Shown: positions 1-6,072 of the stretch, one piece after another
Layout: each line of letters opens with the position of its first letter
Numbering within the stretch: position 1 is the stretch's first letter
Source of the DNA: Christensenella sp036660175
GTDB taxonomy: Bacteria; Bacillota; Clostridia; Christensenellales; Christensenellaceae
Direction: 5' to 3'
DNA: 8,547 bases
Assembly: GCA_036660175.1 (NCBI GenBank)
Contig: JAVXBD010000056.1
Coordinates: 1 to 8,547 of the forward strand
The notes under the pieces: model-generated
What the model was told of the DNA's origin: nothing
Seen by the model: the letters and a program-made list of their open reading frames with translations, nothing else
Database searches by the model: none
Made by a program: the position numbers and the translations under genes

Positions 1-86
1 TTTTTCCACCTGTTGAATTTTGGGCGGGCATAATGATTTTTCTGTATTTCACTAAAATGACCTGTTTACGGGCATTATCGGCTCTA

Positions 87-1439
87 TTACTTGCCAGTAC
101 GTGTCAGCAAACAAACGCACTCGACATGTGTGGTTTGGGGGAATAAATCGACGGGTTGAACCACGTTGGCGGTATAGCCGAGATCAAAAAACTGTGCCAA
201 ATCTCGTGCGAGGGTGGAAGGGTTACAGGATACATAGCCAACCTTTGCAATTTTTTCGGCGGCAATTTTTCTGATAATATCTTCAGTAAGTCCTTTGCGT
301 GGGGGATCAACAATAATTGCGTCAATTTTGCCCGTTTGGGTGATGAGCGTGGGCATGACAGTATCCACATCACCTACAAAAAACTCTGCATTTTGAATAT
401 CATTTAGGCGTGCGTTAAATCTGGCATTTTCGATGGACTGCTCTGCAATTTCAACACCATAGACGATTTTTGCACGTTGTGCGGCATAAAGAGAAATAGT
501 GCCAGTACCACAATATAAGTCTACTACCGTATCGGTTTTTTTCAAATCAAGCATTTTTAAAAGCGTTGCATACAGCACTTCGGTCTGTTCGGAATTTACT
601 TGAAAAAAGCTTTGCGCAGTGATTTTGTATTCCAATTCGTGAATGGTTTCAAAAATATAATCTTGTCCATAAATGCACACAGAGGTATCACCCATGATAA
701 CATTTGTGTGTTGGGTATTGATGTTGAGGGAGATGGATTTTAGCTGCGGCAGTACAATCTTAAACAGCGCAATCAGTGCATCTTTATGCGGAATATCTTC
801 GCCGTTGATACACAATACGAGCATAATATCGCCTTGCTTGTTGGTACGCAGCACGATATGGCGCAGCAAGCCGTGATTGGTCTTTTCGTTATAGATGCTC
901 AGCCCATATTTGACCATCCACACACGCAATTGTGACATGACAATTTTCAAATCAGCGTGCTGAATCATACAATCATCCACATCGACAATTCTATGAGAAT
1001 GTCGTGCATAAAAGCCGATTTCTATGGCATCTGCATTTTGCTGGACGGGGAAGGCCGCTTTGTTGCGATAACGGTATTCTTTTTTTGCGGGAAGGGGAAA
1101 ATTGACGGGAATATCGAGCTTTCCTATGCGGTTGATACAGTTAATTACATAATTATTTTTGTATTCAAGCTGTCCTGCATAGGCCAGATGCTGAAGCGTA
1201 CAGCCGCCACATTTGCCAAAAACATGGCAGGGAGGAACAACACGCAAGGGAGAAGCAATCACAACTTTTTCAAGCTTTCCGACCAAATAACTCTTTTTTA
1301 ACAGGATAATTTTTGCCTGCACAGTTTCGCCCGGAAGCGCACCATCAACAAACACAACCATTTCTTCGTATCTGCCGATGCCTTGACCATCTGTACCTAA
1401 ATCATCTATGCTTAATTCTATCGTATCATTTTTTTTCAT
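87..1439 (-). CDS. rlmCD: 23S rRNA (uracil-5-)-methyltransferase, RumA/RlmCD type
   Basis: This 450-residue protein is a SAM-dependent RNA m5U methyltransferase of the TrmA/RlmC/RlmD family. An N-terminal TRAM RNA-binding domain covers about residues 1-60. Cys71, Cys77, Cys80 and Cys157 match the 4Fe-4S cluster ligands of RumA-type enzymes. The SAM site is VVDLYCGTGT (305-314), VDPPRKG (378-384) follows, and SCNPSTLARDL (404-414) holds the catalytic Cys405. The C-terminal DLFPQTTHVE is typical of the family. In Gram-positive bacteria one enzyme of this type (Bacillus subtilis RlmCD) methylates both U747 and U1939 of 23S rRNA; that it does both here is inference, and RlmD alone or another family member is possible. 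The start is supported by AAAGGAGAA a few bases upstream on the minus strand. The gene is divergent from mtlD and looks complete; no functional link to the other genes is apparent. Confidence 0.93.
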   Translation of the reverse strand: MKKNDTIELSIDDLGTDGQGIGRYEEMVVFVDGALPGETVQAKIILLKKSYLVGKLEKVVIASPLRVVPPCHVFGKCGGCTLQHLAYAGQLEYKNNYVINCINRIGKLDIPVNFPLPAKKEYRYRNKAAFPVQQNADAIEIGFYARHSHRIVDVDDCMIQHADLKIVMSQLRVWMVKYGLSIYNEKTNHGLLRHIVLRTNKQGDIMLVLCINGEDIPHKDALIALFKIVLPQLKSISLNINTQHTNVIMGDTSVCIYGQDYIFETIHELEYKITAQSFFQVNSEQTEVLYATLLKMLDLKKTDTVVDLYCGTGTISLYAAQRAKIVYGVEIAEQSIENARFNARLNDIQNAEFFVGDVDTVMPTLITQTGKIDAIIVDPPRKGLTEDIIRKIAAEKIAKVGYVSCNPSTLARDLAQFFDLGYTANVVQPVDLFPQTTHVECVCLLTRTGK

Positions 1440-1541
1440 AGGTTCTCCTTTGTGTGTACGTCTTTTGTGTTGCTTGATTTTTTTAATAGGTCTATCTTTA
1501 AAAATCTGTATGCTTCACAATTCTTTTTTATTTACAAATTT

Positions 1542-1550
1542 ATTATACCA
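1542..1550 (-). promoter_or_regulatory. Extended -10 promoter element for the rRNA methylase gene
   Basis: Read on the minus strand this is TGGTATAAT, a perfect -10 hexamer preceded by the TG of an extended -10. No good -35 hexamer lies 16-18 bp upstream, which is tolerated by extended -10 promoters. Transcription would start near 1535 and give a leader of about 95 nt before the ATG at 1439. Confidence 0.5.
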
Positions 1551-1560
1551 AAAAAAACCA

Positions 1561-1585
1561 AACTATGATATATTTATATATAGTT
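1561..1585. promoter_or_regulatory. A/T-rich imperfect palindrome in the divergent intergenic region, possible mtlD promoter/operator
   Basis: The arms AACTAT and ATATAT on the left match ATATAT and AGTT on the right as an inverted repeat with one bulged G. Within it, TGATATATT (1566-1574, plus strand) resembles an extended -10, which would start mtlD transcription near 1581; no convincing -35 accompanies it. The site also lies just upstream of the minus-strand -10, so a protein bound here could affect both genes. A/T-rich inverted repeats arise easily by chance, so this is tentative. Confidence 0.3.
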
Positions 1586-1602
1586 AGATTAGAACAAAAA
1601 AA

Positions 1603-1618
1603 TGTTAAAAATGAACAT
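1603..1618. promoter_or_regulatory. Putative operator upstream of mtlD (TGTT/AACA inverted repeat)
   Basis: The sequence TGTTAAAAATGAACAT has inverted ends (ATGTT at 1602-1606, AACAT at 1614-1618) and sits directly before the mtlD ribosome binding site. It matches at 15 of 16 positions a site at 2854-2869 just downstream of the E2 operon promoter. The spacing and TGTT..AACA ends resemble operators of DeoR-family repressors, which often control sugar genes. The regulator is not in the window and the role is inferred. Confidence 0.4.
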
Positions 1619-1631
1619 CGGGGGAAATAAA

Positions 1632-2783
1632 ATGAAAAAAGCAGTTATGTATGGAGCAGGAAATATTGGCAGAGGATTTATCGGCAAGGTGCTTTCTGAA
1701 AGCGGCTATGAAGTATGCTTTTTGGATATTGCACAGGATATTATTGCGGCTTTTAATAAAGACAGACAATATACTGTGAAAGTGGTGAGCAATGAGGAAC
1801 AGAGAAACGATATTGTTAAGAATGTACGGGCAGTGGATGCAAACACACCGCAGGCAATCAAAGAAATTGCAGATTGTGACTTGATGGCGACCTCTGTAGG
1901 GGTGAATGTGATGCCATATATTGTAGGAAATATTGCCGAGGGAATTAAAATGCGTATGAAGCAAGGCAACAGACCTCTCGATATTATTTTAGCGGAAAAT
2001 CAACTGGACGCAGATAAAATTATGCGAAATTTTATTTATGAGAAATTAAATGATGAGCAAAAAGCATGGGCAGACAAGAACTTAGGGTTGGTGGAAGCGT
2101 CAATCGGGCGCATGGTACCACCGCTTACTGCAGATGAGCGTACCCAAAATCCGCTGTTGATTGCTGTGGAAGAATATGCGCTTTTGCCTGTGGACAGTGC
2201 GGCATTTAAGGGAGAAATTCCGCAGCTTGTGGGTATTGTACCCTACACACCGTTCGGGTTTTATATCAAGCGTAAGCTGTTTATACATAATATGGGACAT
2301 GCTTTGTGCGCCTATTTTGGTAAGCGGGCAGGGTGTGAATATATTTGGCAGGCGGTGGAAATTCCAGAAGTTTATGAGAGTGCAAAAAAATCAATGGAAT
2401 GTGTGGCGCAGGCTTTGAATATGGAATATGGTGTGCCGCTCGAAGAAATTCTTGATAATGTGACGGATTTGCTGTATCGCTTTAAAAATAAAGCATTAAA
2501 AGATACGGTTGCACGTGTGGGCGGCGATCCGATTCGTAAAATCCGAAAAGATGACAGACTTGTGGGTGCGGCGTTGTATTGCCTTGAGTTTGGATTAGAG
2601 CCAACATACATCGTCAAAGGAATTGCGGCGGCATTGAAGTTTTATAATCCTGATGATCAATCAAGCGTTAAATTAAAAGAGGAGCTTTGTACAAAGGGAC
2701 TTGAAGCGGTGATGGAGCAGTATATGGGGCTAAAAGCCGACAGCGTTTTGGCAGGCATGATTAAAAAGGCTTTTGAAGAATAA
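1632..2783 (+). CDS. mtlD: Mannitol-1-phosphate 5-dehydrogenase
   Basis: MtlD oxidises mannitol-1-phosphate to fructose-6-phosphate with NAD+, linking imported mannitol to glycolysis. The 383-residue product has the length of known MtlD proteins (about 382). It opens with the NAD-binding motif GAGNIGRGFIG (8-18). The catalytic signature KLFIHNMGH (Lys215, Asn220, His223) is characteristic of the polyol-specific long-chain dehydrogenases, and GLVEASIGRMVPP precedes it, as in MtlD. Related family members (fructuronate, tagaturonate or mannitol 2-dehydrogenases) are generally longer. An ATG at 1602 is in frame but lacks a ribosome binding site and lies in a putative operator. The ATG at 1632 follows GGGGGA (1620-1625) and begins directly with the Rossmann fold, so it is preferred. 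No mannitol PTS genes or mtlR are seen nearby, so the gene stands alone here. No clear terminator follows, so read-through towards the E2 gene is possible. Confidence 0.92.
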   Translation: MKKAVMYGAGNIGRGFIGKVLSESGYEVCFLDIAQDIIAAFNKDRQYTVKVVSNEEQRNDIVKNVRAVDANTPQAIKEIADCDLMATSVGVNVMPYIVGNIAEGIKMRMKQGNRPLDIILAENQLDADKIMRNFIYEKLNDEQKAWADKNLGLVEASIGRMVPPLTADERTQNPLLIAVEEYALLPVDSAAFKGEIPQLVGIVPYTPFGFYIKRKLFIHNMGHALCAYFGKRAGCEYIWQAVEIPEVYESAKKSMECVAQALNMEYGVPLEEILDNVTDLLYRFKNKALKDTVARVGGDPIRKIRKDDRLVGAALYCLEFGLEPTYIVKGIAAALKFYNPDDQSSVKLKEELCTKGLEAVMEQYMGLKADSVLAGMIKKAFEE

Positions 2784-2811
2784 AAAAACAAGCGAAATGC
2801 GTGGTTTTTAA

Positions 2812-2840
2812 TTGACAATTGTCAGTAAAATTGTTACAAT
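2812..2840 (+). promoter_or_regulatory. Housekeeping-type promoter of the E2-E3-E1 cluster
   Basis: A perfect -35 TTGACA (2812-2817) is followed after 17 bp by TACAAT (2835-2840), which differs from the -10 consensus at one base and carries an upstream TG (2832-2833). Transcription should start near 2847, giving a leader of about 120 nt before the E2 start at 2967. This is the strongest promoter-like sequence in the window. Confidence 0.75.
2813..2824. promoter_or_regulatory. Perfect 12-bp palindrome overlapping the -35
   Basis: TGACAATTGTCA is its own reverse complement and covers five bases of the -35 hexamer plus the start of the spacer. A dimeric regulator bound here would block RNA polymerase. 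No such protein is visible in the window, so the role as an operator is inferred from position and symmetry. Confidence 0.4.
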
Positions 2841-2845
2841 GAACA
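2832..2845. promoter_or_regulatory. Shortened copy of the TGTT/AACA operator motif over the -10
   Basis: TGTTACAATGAACA resembles the mtlD upstream site (TGTTAAAAATGAACA) with one base fewer between the ends. It spans the extended -10 of the E2 promoter. It may be a weak or accessory site, or simply a coincidence of the -10 sequence. Confidence 0.25.
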
Positions 2846-2853
2846 CATAAAAG

Positions 2854-2869
2854 TGTTAAAAATTAACAT
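2854..2869. promoter_or_regulatory. Putative operator just downstream of the E2 operon start site
   Basis: TGTTAAAAATTAACAT contains perfect arms GTTAA and TTAAC separated by AAA. It sits at about +8 to +23 relative to the predicted start, a typical repressor position. It matches the mtlD upstream site at 15 of 16 bases. Further TAACAT and ATGAACA half-sites occur at 2902-2907 and 2914-2920. Confidence 0.45.
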
Positions 2870-2966
2870 GATAGTGTGCTTATTTTCAATTATTAAATAA
2901 AATAACATACATTATGAACAATTTTGCTTAAGATTAACAAATTTAGTATCAGTGGAGGTAGTTTAG

Positions 2967-4247
2967 ATGGCAGTAGCAGTAATTATGCCAAGACAAGGAC
3001 AATCGGTAGAGAGCTGTATCATCACAAAATGGAATAAAAAAGTGGGGGACAGCGTTTCGGTGGGTGATGTATTATTCGCATATGAAACGGACAAGGCATC
3101 TTTTGAAGAAGAAGCAAAAGTGCAGGGTACCTTGCTTGCGATTTTGGCAGAAGAGGGCGATGATATTCCATGTCTTGAAAATGTATGCGTCATAGGCGCA
3201 CAGGGCGACGATATTTCGGCATTTACTTCGGGCGCTAAAGAAGAAACACCAGCACCAGCGGCAGCGGCAGCAGAGTCTGCACCAGCACCCATGGCTGCAC
3301 CAGCAGCGACGGCATCAGCGGCAACGGCATCAGCGGCGGCGGCAGGCGAAAGAATGAAAATTTCTCCTCGTGCAAAGGGAATTGCGCAAAATCAGATGTT
3401 GGATTTAAGTCAGGCAGTTCCGACAGGTCCAAATGGAAGAATTATTGAGCGTGATGTGTTGGAACTTTCACGCAAGGGTGTAACAATTGAAGAGATGACA
3501 CAGCTTGTCAGCGCATCTGCAAACGTAGCAAAGGGCATTGATGTTTCGGGCGGAGAATTTGAAGATGTGAAGCTTTCCAATATCAGAAAAGTGATTGCAA
3601 AGTCCATGCAGCAGTCTTTGGCAACCATGGCACAGCTTACACACAGCAGCTCTTTTGATGCGACGCAAATGCTTGCTTATCGCAAGATGATAAAAGAGGG
3701 CGGCGAGGCTTTGGGGCTTGCAAATATCACCTTAAACGACATTGTGATTTATGCGGTTTCAAGAGTGCTTAAAAACCATAGAGATTTGAATGCGCACTAT
3801 TTAGATGATAAAATGCGTATTTTTGACAATGTCAATATTGGCATGGCTGTGGATACCCCACGTGGACTTCTTGTTCCGACCATTTTTGGCGCAGATAAGA
3901 TGAGCCTGAATGAAATTTCCATCAAGGCAAAAGAGCTTGCAAAAGCAGCGCAAGAGGGAACGATTTCTCCAGATTATCTGACAAACGGTACGTTTACAAT
4001 TTCTAACTTAGGTTCTTTTGGAGTTGAGCATTTTACACCTGTTATCAATCCTCCTCAAACAGGAATTTTGGGTGTAAATAATATCCAAACAAAAATCAAA
4101 ATGGTTGGCGGCGAAATGAAACCTTATCAGGCAATGGGACTTTCGCTTACATACGATCACAGAGCGCTTGACGGTGCACCTGCATCAAGATTTTTGCAGG
4201 AGTTGTGCAAGACGCTTGAAAACTTCAGCATTTTACTGGCGAAATAG
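2967..4247 (+). CDS. Dihydrolipoamide acyltransferase (E2) of a 2-oxoacid/acetoin dehydrogenase complex
   Basis: E2 forms the cytoplasmic core of the complex: its swinging lipoyl arm takes the acyl group from E1, and the catalytic domain moves it to CoA. The 426-residue chain has one lipoyl domain (about 1-85) with the lipoylated lysine in ETDKAS at Lys43. An Ala/Pro-rich flexible linker follows (about 94-127). The peripheral subunit-binding domain (about 129-167) carries ISPRAKGIA and GPNGRIIERDV. A trimer-forming acyltransferase domain runs from about 198 to 426, with catalytic His398 and Asp402 in DHRALDG. The start follows GGAGG (2954-2958). The gene is first in the cluster behind a strong promoter, and its stop codon overlaps the AGGAGG of the E3 gene. 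The acyl group cannot be read from sequence alone: pyruvate and acetoin complexes, both giving acetyl-CoA, are favoured over branched-chain oxoacids. No lipoate ligase is seen in the window. Confidence 0.93.
   Translation: MAVAVIMPRQGQSVESCIITKWNKKVGDSVSVGDVLFAYETDKASFEEEAKVQGTLLAILAEEGDDIPCLENVCVIGAQGDDISAFTSGAKEETPAPAAAAAESAPAPMAAPAATASAATASAAAAGERMKISPRAKGIAQNQMLDLSQAVPTGPNGRIIERDVLELSRKGVTIEEMTQLVSASANVAKGIDVSGGEFEDVKLSNIRKVIAKSMQQSLATMAQLTHSSSFDATQMLAYRKMIKEGGEALGLANITLNDIVIYAVSRVLKNHRDLNAHYLDDKMRIFDNVNIGMAVDTPRGLLVPTIFGADKMSLNEISIKAKELAKAAQEGTISPDYLTNGTFTISNLGSFGVEHFTPVINPPQTGILGVNNIQTKIKMVGGEMKPYQAMGLSLTYDHRALDGAPASRFLQELCKTLENFSILLAK
3309..3338 (+). repeat. Two tandem 15-bp units in the E2 linker
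   Basis: ACGGCATCAGCGGCA is followed at once by ACGGCATCAGCGGCG, differing in one base. The pair encodes part of the Ala/Thr/Ser linker (ATASAATASAAA). Being a multiple of three, copy-number change would lengthen or shorten the flexible arm without breaking the frame. Confidence 0.8.
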
Positions 4248-4258
4248 GAGGAGTATTC

Positions 4259-5626
4259 ATGGTATATGATTTGGTGGTTTTGGGTGGCGGCCCAGCAGGT
4301 TATCTTGCCTGTGAACGTGCTGCACATGCAGGACTAAAGACGGTTTTAATAGAAAAACGCAATGTTGGCGGTGTGTGTCTAAACGAAGGGTGTATCCCTT
4401 CAAAAACGCTACTTTATGCAGCAAAATTAAAAGACGGCGCACAGCACGGCGACAAATATGGTGTTACAGGTGCAGAGAATGTGGGACTTGACCACAAGGC
4501 AGTGGTAACACGCAAAAACAAAGTGGTAAAGCAGTTGACGGGCGGTATTGCCGCAACGCTCAAAGGCTTGGGTGTGGAATGGATTCGTGCCGAGGGAAAA
4601 ATCAAGGGCAGAGGAAAAGATGGATACGAAGTGGAATCGCAGGGTGTGGTATATGCAGGCAAAAGGCTGTTGATTGCAACGGGTTCTGAAGCGTCTATGC
4701 CGCCGATTGATGGGTTAAAAGATCAATACGAAAAGGGTTTTGCACTGACAAACCGTGAGATTTTGGATATGGAAACAGTACCAAAAAAACTGGTTGTGAT
4801 TGGCGGCGGTGTCATTGGTCTTGAAATGGCGAGCTATTTTAATTCCGCAGGCAGTGAAGTGACGGTGATCGAGATGCTGGAGCAAATTGGCGGACCGATT
4901 GATATTGACATTGCAAAGCTGCTTAAAAAAGCATATGAGAAAAAGGGTATTACCTTTAAGATGGGCTGTAAGGTTGTGAAGATTGAAGCGGGCGCAGTGG
5001 TCTATGAAGAAAAAGGGCAAGTCCAGAAAGCAGCTGCTGACAAAGCCTTGATTTCTATTGGAAGACGTGCAAATACGCAGGGGATTGGTCTTGAAACCAT
5101 TGGAATTTTGACGGAGCGTGGAGCTGTAAAAACGGACGAGTACATGAAAACAAACATGCCTGAGGTTTATGCCGCAGGAGATGTGAATGGAAAGTCTATG
5201 CTTGCGCATACTGCTTATCGTGAGGCGGAAGTTGCTGTGAATAATATGCTTGGAAATCGTGATAAGATGAAATACAATGCGATTCCTGGCGTGATTTATA
5301 CCAATCCAGAAGTAGCTGGTGTTGGCGAAACAGAGCAATCGGCAAAAGAAAAAGGTCTTGACGTAACTGTAAAATCTATTACGATGAAATATTCGGGCAG
5401 ATATGTTGCGGAAAACGAGGGCGGCGATGGTATTTGCAAAATTATCGTTGATAATAAATGGAACAAACTAATCGGAGTACATATGATTACCAATTATGCG
5501 TCCGAGATTATTTGGGGAGCAGATGCGTTGATTGCAAAAGAAATTACCATTGATGAAATTAAAAAGATGGTATTTCCGCACCCGACAGTGTGTGAAATTA
5601 TACGTGAAGCTGTTTGGCAAATCTAA
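4259..5626 (+). CDS. lpdA: Dihydrolipoamide dehydrogenase (E3)
   Basis: E3 is a flavoprotein that reoxidises the dihydrolipoyl group of E2 and reduces NAD+ to NADH. The 455-residue protein has the FAD-binding motif GGGPAG (9-14) and the redox-active disulfide in GGVCLNEGCIPSK (Cys40, Cys45). The NAD-binding motif GGGVIG lies at 182-187, and the second FAD contact AAGDV ends at Asp308-Val309. The C-terminal FPHPTVCE supplies His441 and Glu446, the catalytic dyad of the partner subunit. There is no N-terminal lipoyl domain, which some bacterial E3 proteins carry. The start has AGGAGG at 4246-4251, overlapping the E2 stop, with an 11-nt gap, so translation is probably coupled to E2. The last codons (Trp-Gln-Ile-stop) fall inside the left arm of a palindromic repeat element, so the extreme C-terminus may have been shaped by that element; all catalytic residues are intact. 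Confidence 0.95.
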   Translation: MVYDLVVLGGGPAGYLACERAAHAGLKTVLIEKRNVGGVCLNEGCIPSKTLLYAAKLKDGAQHGDKYGVTGAENVGLDHKAVVTRKNKVVKQLTGGIAATLKGLGVEWIRAEGKIKGRGKDGYEVESQGVVYAGKRLLIATGSEASMPPIDGLKDQYEKGFALTNREILDMETVPKKLVVIGGGVIGLEMASYFNSAGSEVTVIEMLEQIGGPIDIDIAKLLKKAYEKKGITFKMGCKVVKIEAGAVVYEEKGQVQKAAADKALISIGRRANTQGIGLETIGILTERGAVKTDEYMKTNMPEVYAAGDVNGKSMLAHTAYREAEVAVNNMLGNRDKMKYNAIPGVIYTNPEVAGVGETEQSAKEKGLDVTVKSITMKYSGRYVAENEGGDGICKIIVDNKWNKLIGVHMITNYASEIIWGADALIAKEITIDEIKKMVFPHPTVCEIIREAVWQI

Positions 5627-5740
5627 GCGGCGCATCTTGAATTTTACTTCACTTGTGCAAACCTTGCGGCACCAAAAGTGCGGCTGCGTCTTGCGCAAGT
5701 TTGAAAAATCCAACCTGCCTCCACTTATTTTTTGCCAAAC
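5612..5740. repeat. 129-bp imperfect palindrome at the 3' end of the E3 gene (ERIC/MITE-like or structured RNA)
   Basis: The ends are a perfect 10-bp inverted repeat, GTTTGGCAAA (5612-5621) and TTTGCCAAAC (5731-5740). Further matching arms lie in register inside it: TAAGCGG (5624-5630) with CCACTTA (5721-5727, one mismatch), TTG (5637-5639) with CAA (5711-5713), and ATTTT (5641-5645) with AAAAT (5705-5709). ACTTGTGCAA (5651-5660) pairs with TTGCGCAAGT (5691-5700, one G-U), and GCAC (5669-5672) with GTGC (5678-5681) around the loop CAAAA. All pairs share nearly the same centre (about 5675), so a single long hairpin is supported. Size and symmetry recall ERIC-type intergenic palindromes or MITEs. 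No T-run follows, so a simple terminator is unlikely. Identity with any named family cannot be judged from one copy. Confidence 0.8.
5617..5661 (+). repeat. 45-bp direct repeat, copy 1
   Basis: This stretch is identical over 45 bp to 5751-5795. It begins in the last codons of the E3 gene, includes its TAA stop and ends after ACTTGTGCAAA. It forms most of the left arm of the palindrome. Confidence 0.95.
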
Positions 5741-5750
5741 TGATGCTGGA

Positions 5751-5795
5751 GCAAATCTAAGCGGCGCATCTTGAATTTTACTTCACTTGTGCAAA
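5751..5795 (+). repeat. 45-bp direct repeat, copy 2
   Basis: This is the second perfect copy, offset by 134 bp from the first. Because it repeats the left arm of the palindrome, it is also complementary to the middle arm (5691-5735). An alternative hairpin over 5691-5794 can therefore form, with TTTGC (5731-5735) and GCAAA (5751-5755) closing a 15-nt loop. It ends 18 nt before the AGGAGG of the small gene. Confidence 0.95.
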
Positions 5796-5829
5796 GCGAT
5801 TTTATAGCAGCTTAGGAGGATAGGTTTTA

Positions 5830-6033
5830 ATGTACGAAATAGATTTAGACACCATAAAAGATATTTTATCGAAAAGCAGCTTATCAATCGATGATATGAA
5901 AAATGGACCAACCTGTGTAATGATAGAAAAAAAGCAGTTTTCCATATTTGTTGAGAACGATAAATTGGTGGTCAAACAAGTAAAAAAACTTTTTGCAAAG
6001 GGACATAAATTTGACTTATCTGAATTAGCTTAA
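5830..6033 (+). CDS. Unrecognised 67-residue protein between E3 and E1
   Basis: I do not recognise this family. A strong AGGAGG (5814-5819), 10 nt before the ATG, and its placement in a same-strand cluster support a real gene. The N-terminal third is acidic (MYEIDLDTIKDIL) and probably helical. The middle has alternating hydrophobic residues suggestive of beta strands (TCVMIEKKQFSIFVENDKLVV), followed by a lysine-rich segment (KQVKKLFAKGHKFD) and a short acidic end. There is no signal peptide, membrane helix, cysteine pair or known DNA-binding motif. It ends 39 nt before E1. Position suggests a soluble accessory, assembly or regulatory partner of the dehydrogenase complex, but this is inference from context only. 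Confidence 0.75.
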   Translation: MYEIDLDTIKDILSKSSLSIDDMKNGPTCVMIEKKQFSIFVENDKLVVKQVKKLFAKGHKFDLSELA

Positions 6034-6072
6034 ATCTACTATACGAACGAATTTAAAAGGAGATATAAAAAA

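Noticed and set aside
1..31. Possible start of another minus-strand gene (ATG at 31-29, reading MPAQNSTGGK to the edge)
   Set aside because: Only ten codons are visible and no good ribosome binding site precedes the ATG; it cannot be told from chance.
52..76. Weak hairpin after the methylase gene as a terminator (AATGCCC and GGTCATT on the minus strand)
   Set aside because: The stem is about six pairs with a mismatch and only a short T run, so a terminator is not supported.
1602..1631. Upstream in-frame start for mtlD adding ten residues
   Set aside because: No ribosome binding site precedes it, it overlaps the inverted repeat, and the NAD-binding fold begins right after the 1632 start.
2784..2811. 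Terminator after mtlD (A-run followed by GTTTTT)
   Set aside because: AAAAAC and GTTTTT can pair, but there is no G/C-rich stem between them.
4715..5338. 207-codon open frame on the minus strand
   Set aside because: It is antisense to the well-conserved E3 gene, has no ribosome binding site of note and no recognisable domain.
5532..5774. 80-codon plus-strand frame spanning the E3 end and the repeat element
   Set aside because: It overlaps the E3 coding region in another frame, has no ribosome binding site, and its tail is only translated repeat sequence.
5776..5808. A separate promoter for the small gene and E1
   Set aside because: Candidate hexamers (TTCACT and TATAGC) are poor matches with poor spacing.
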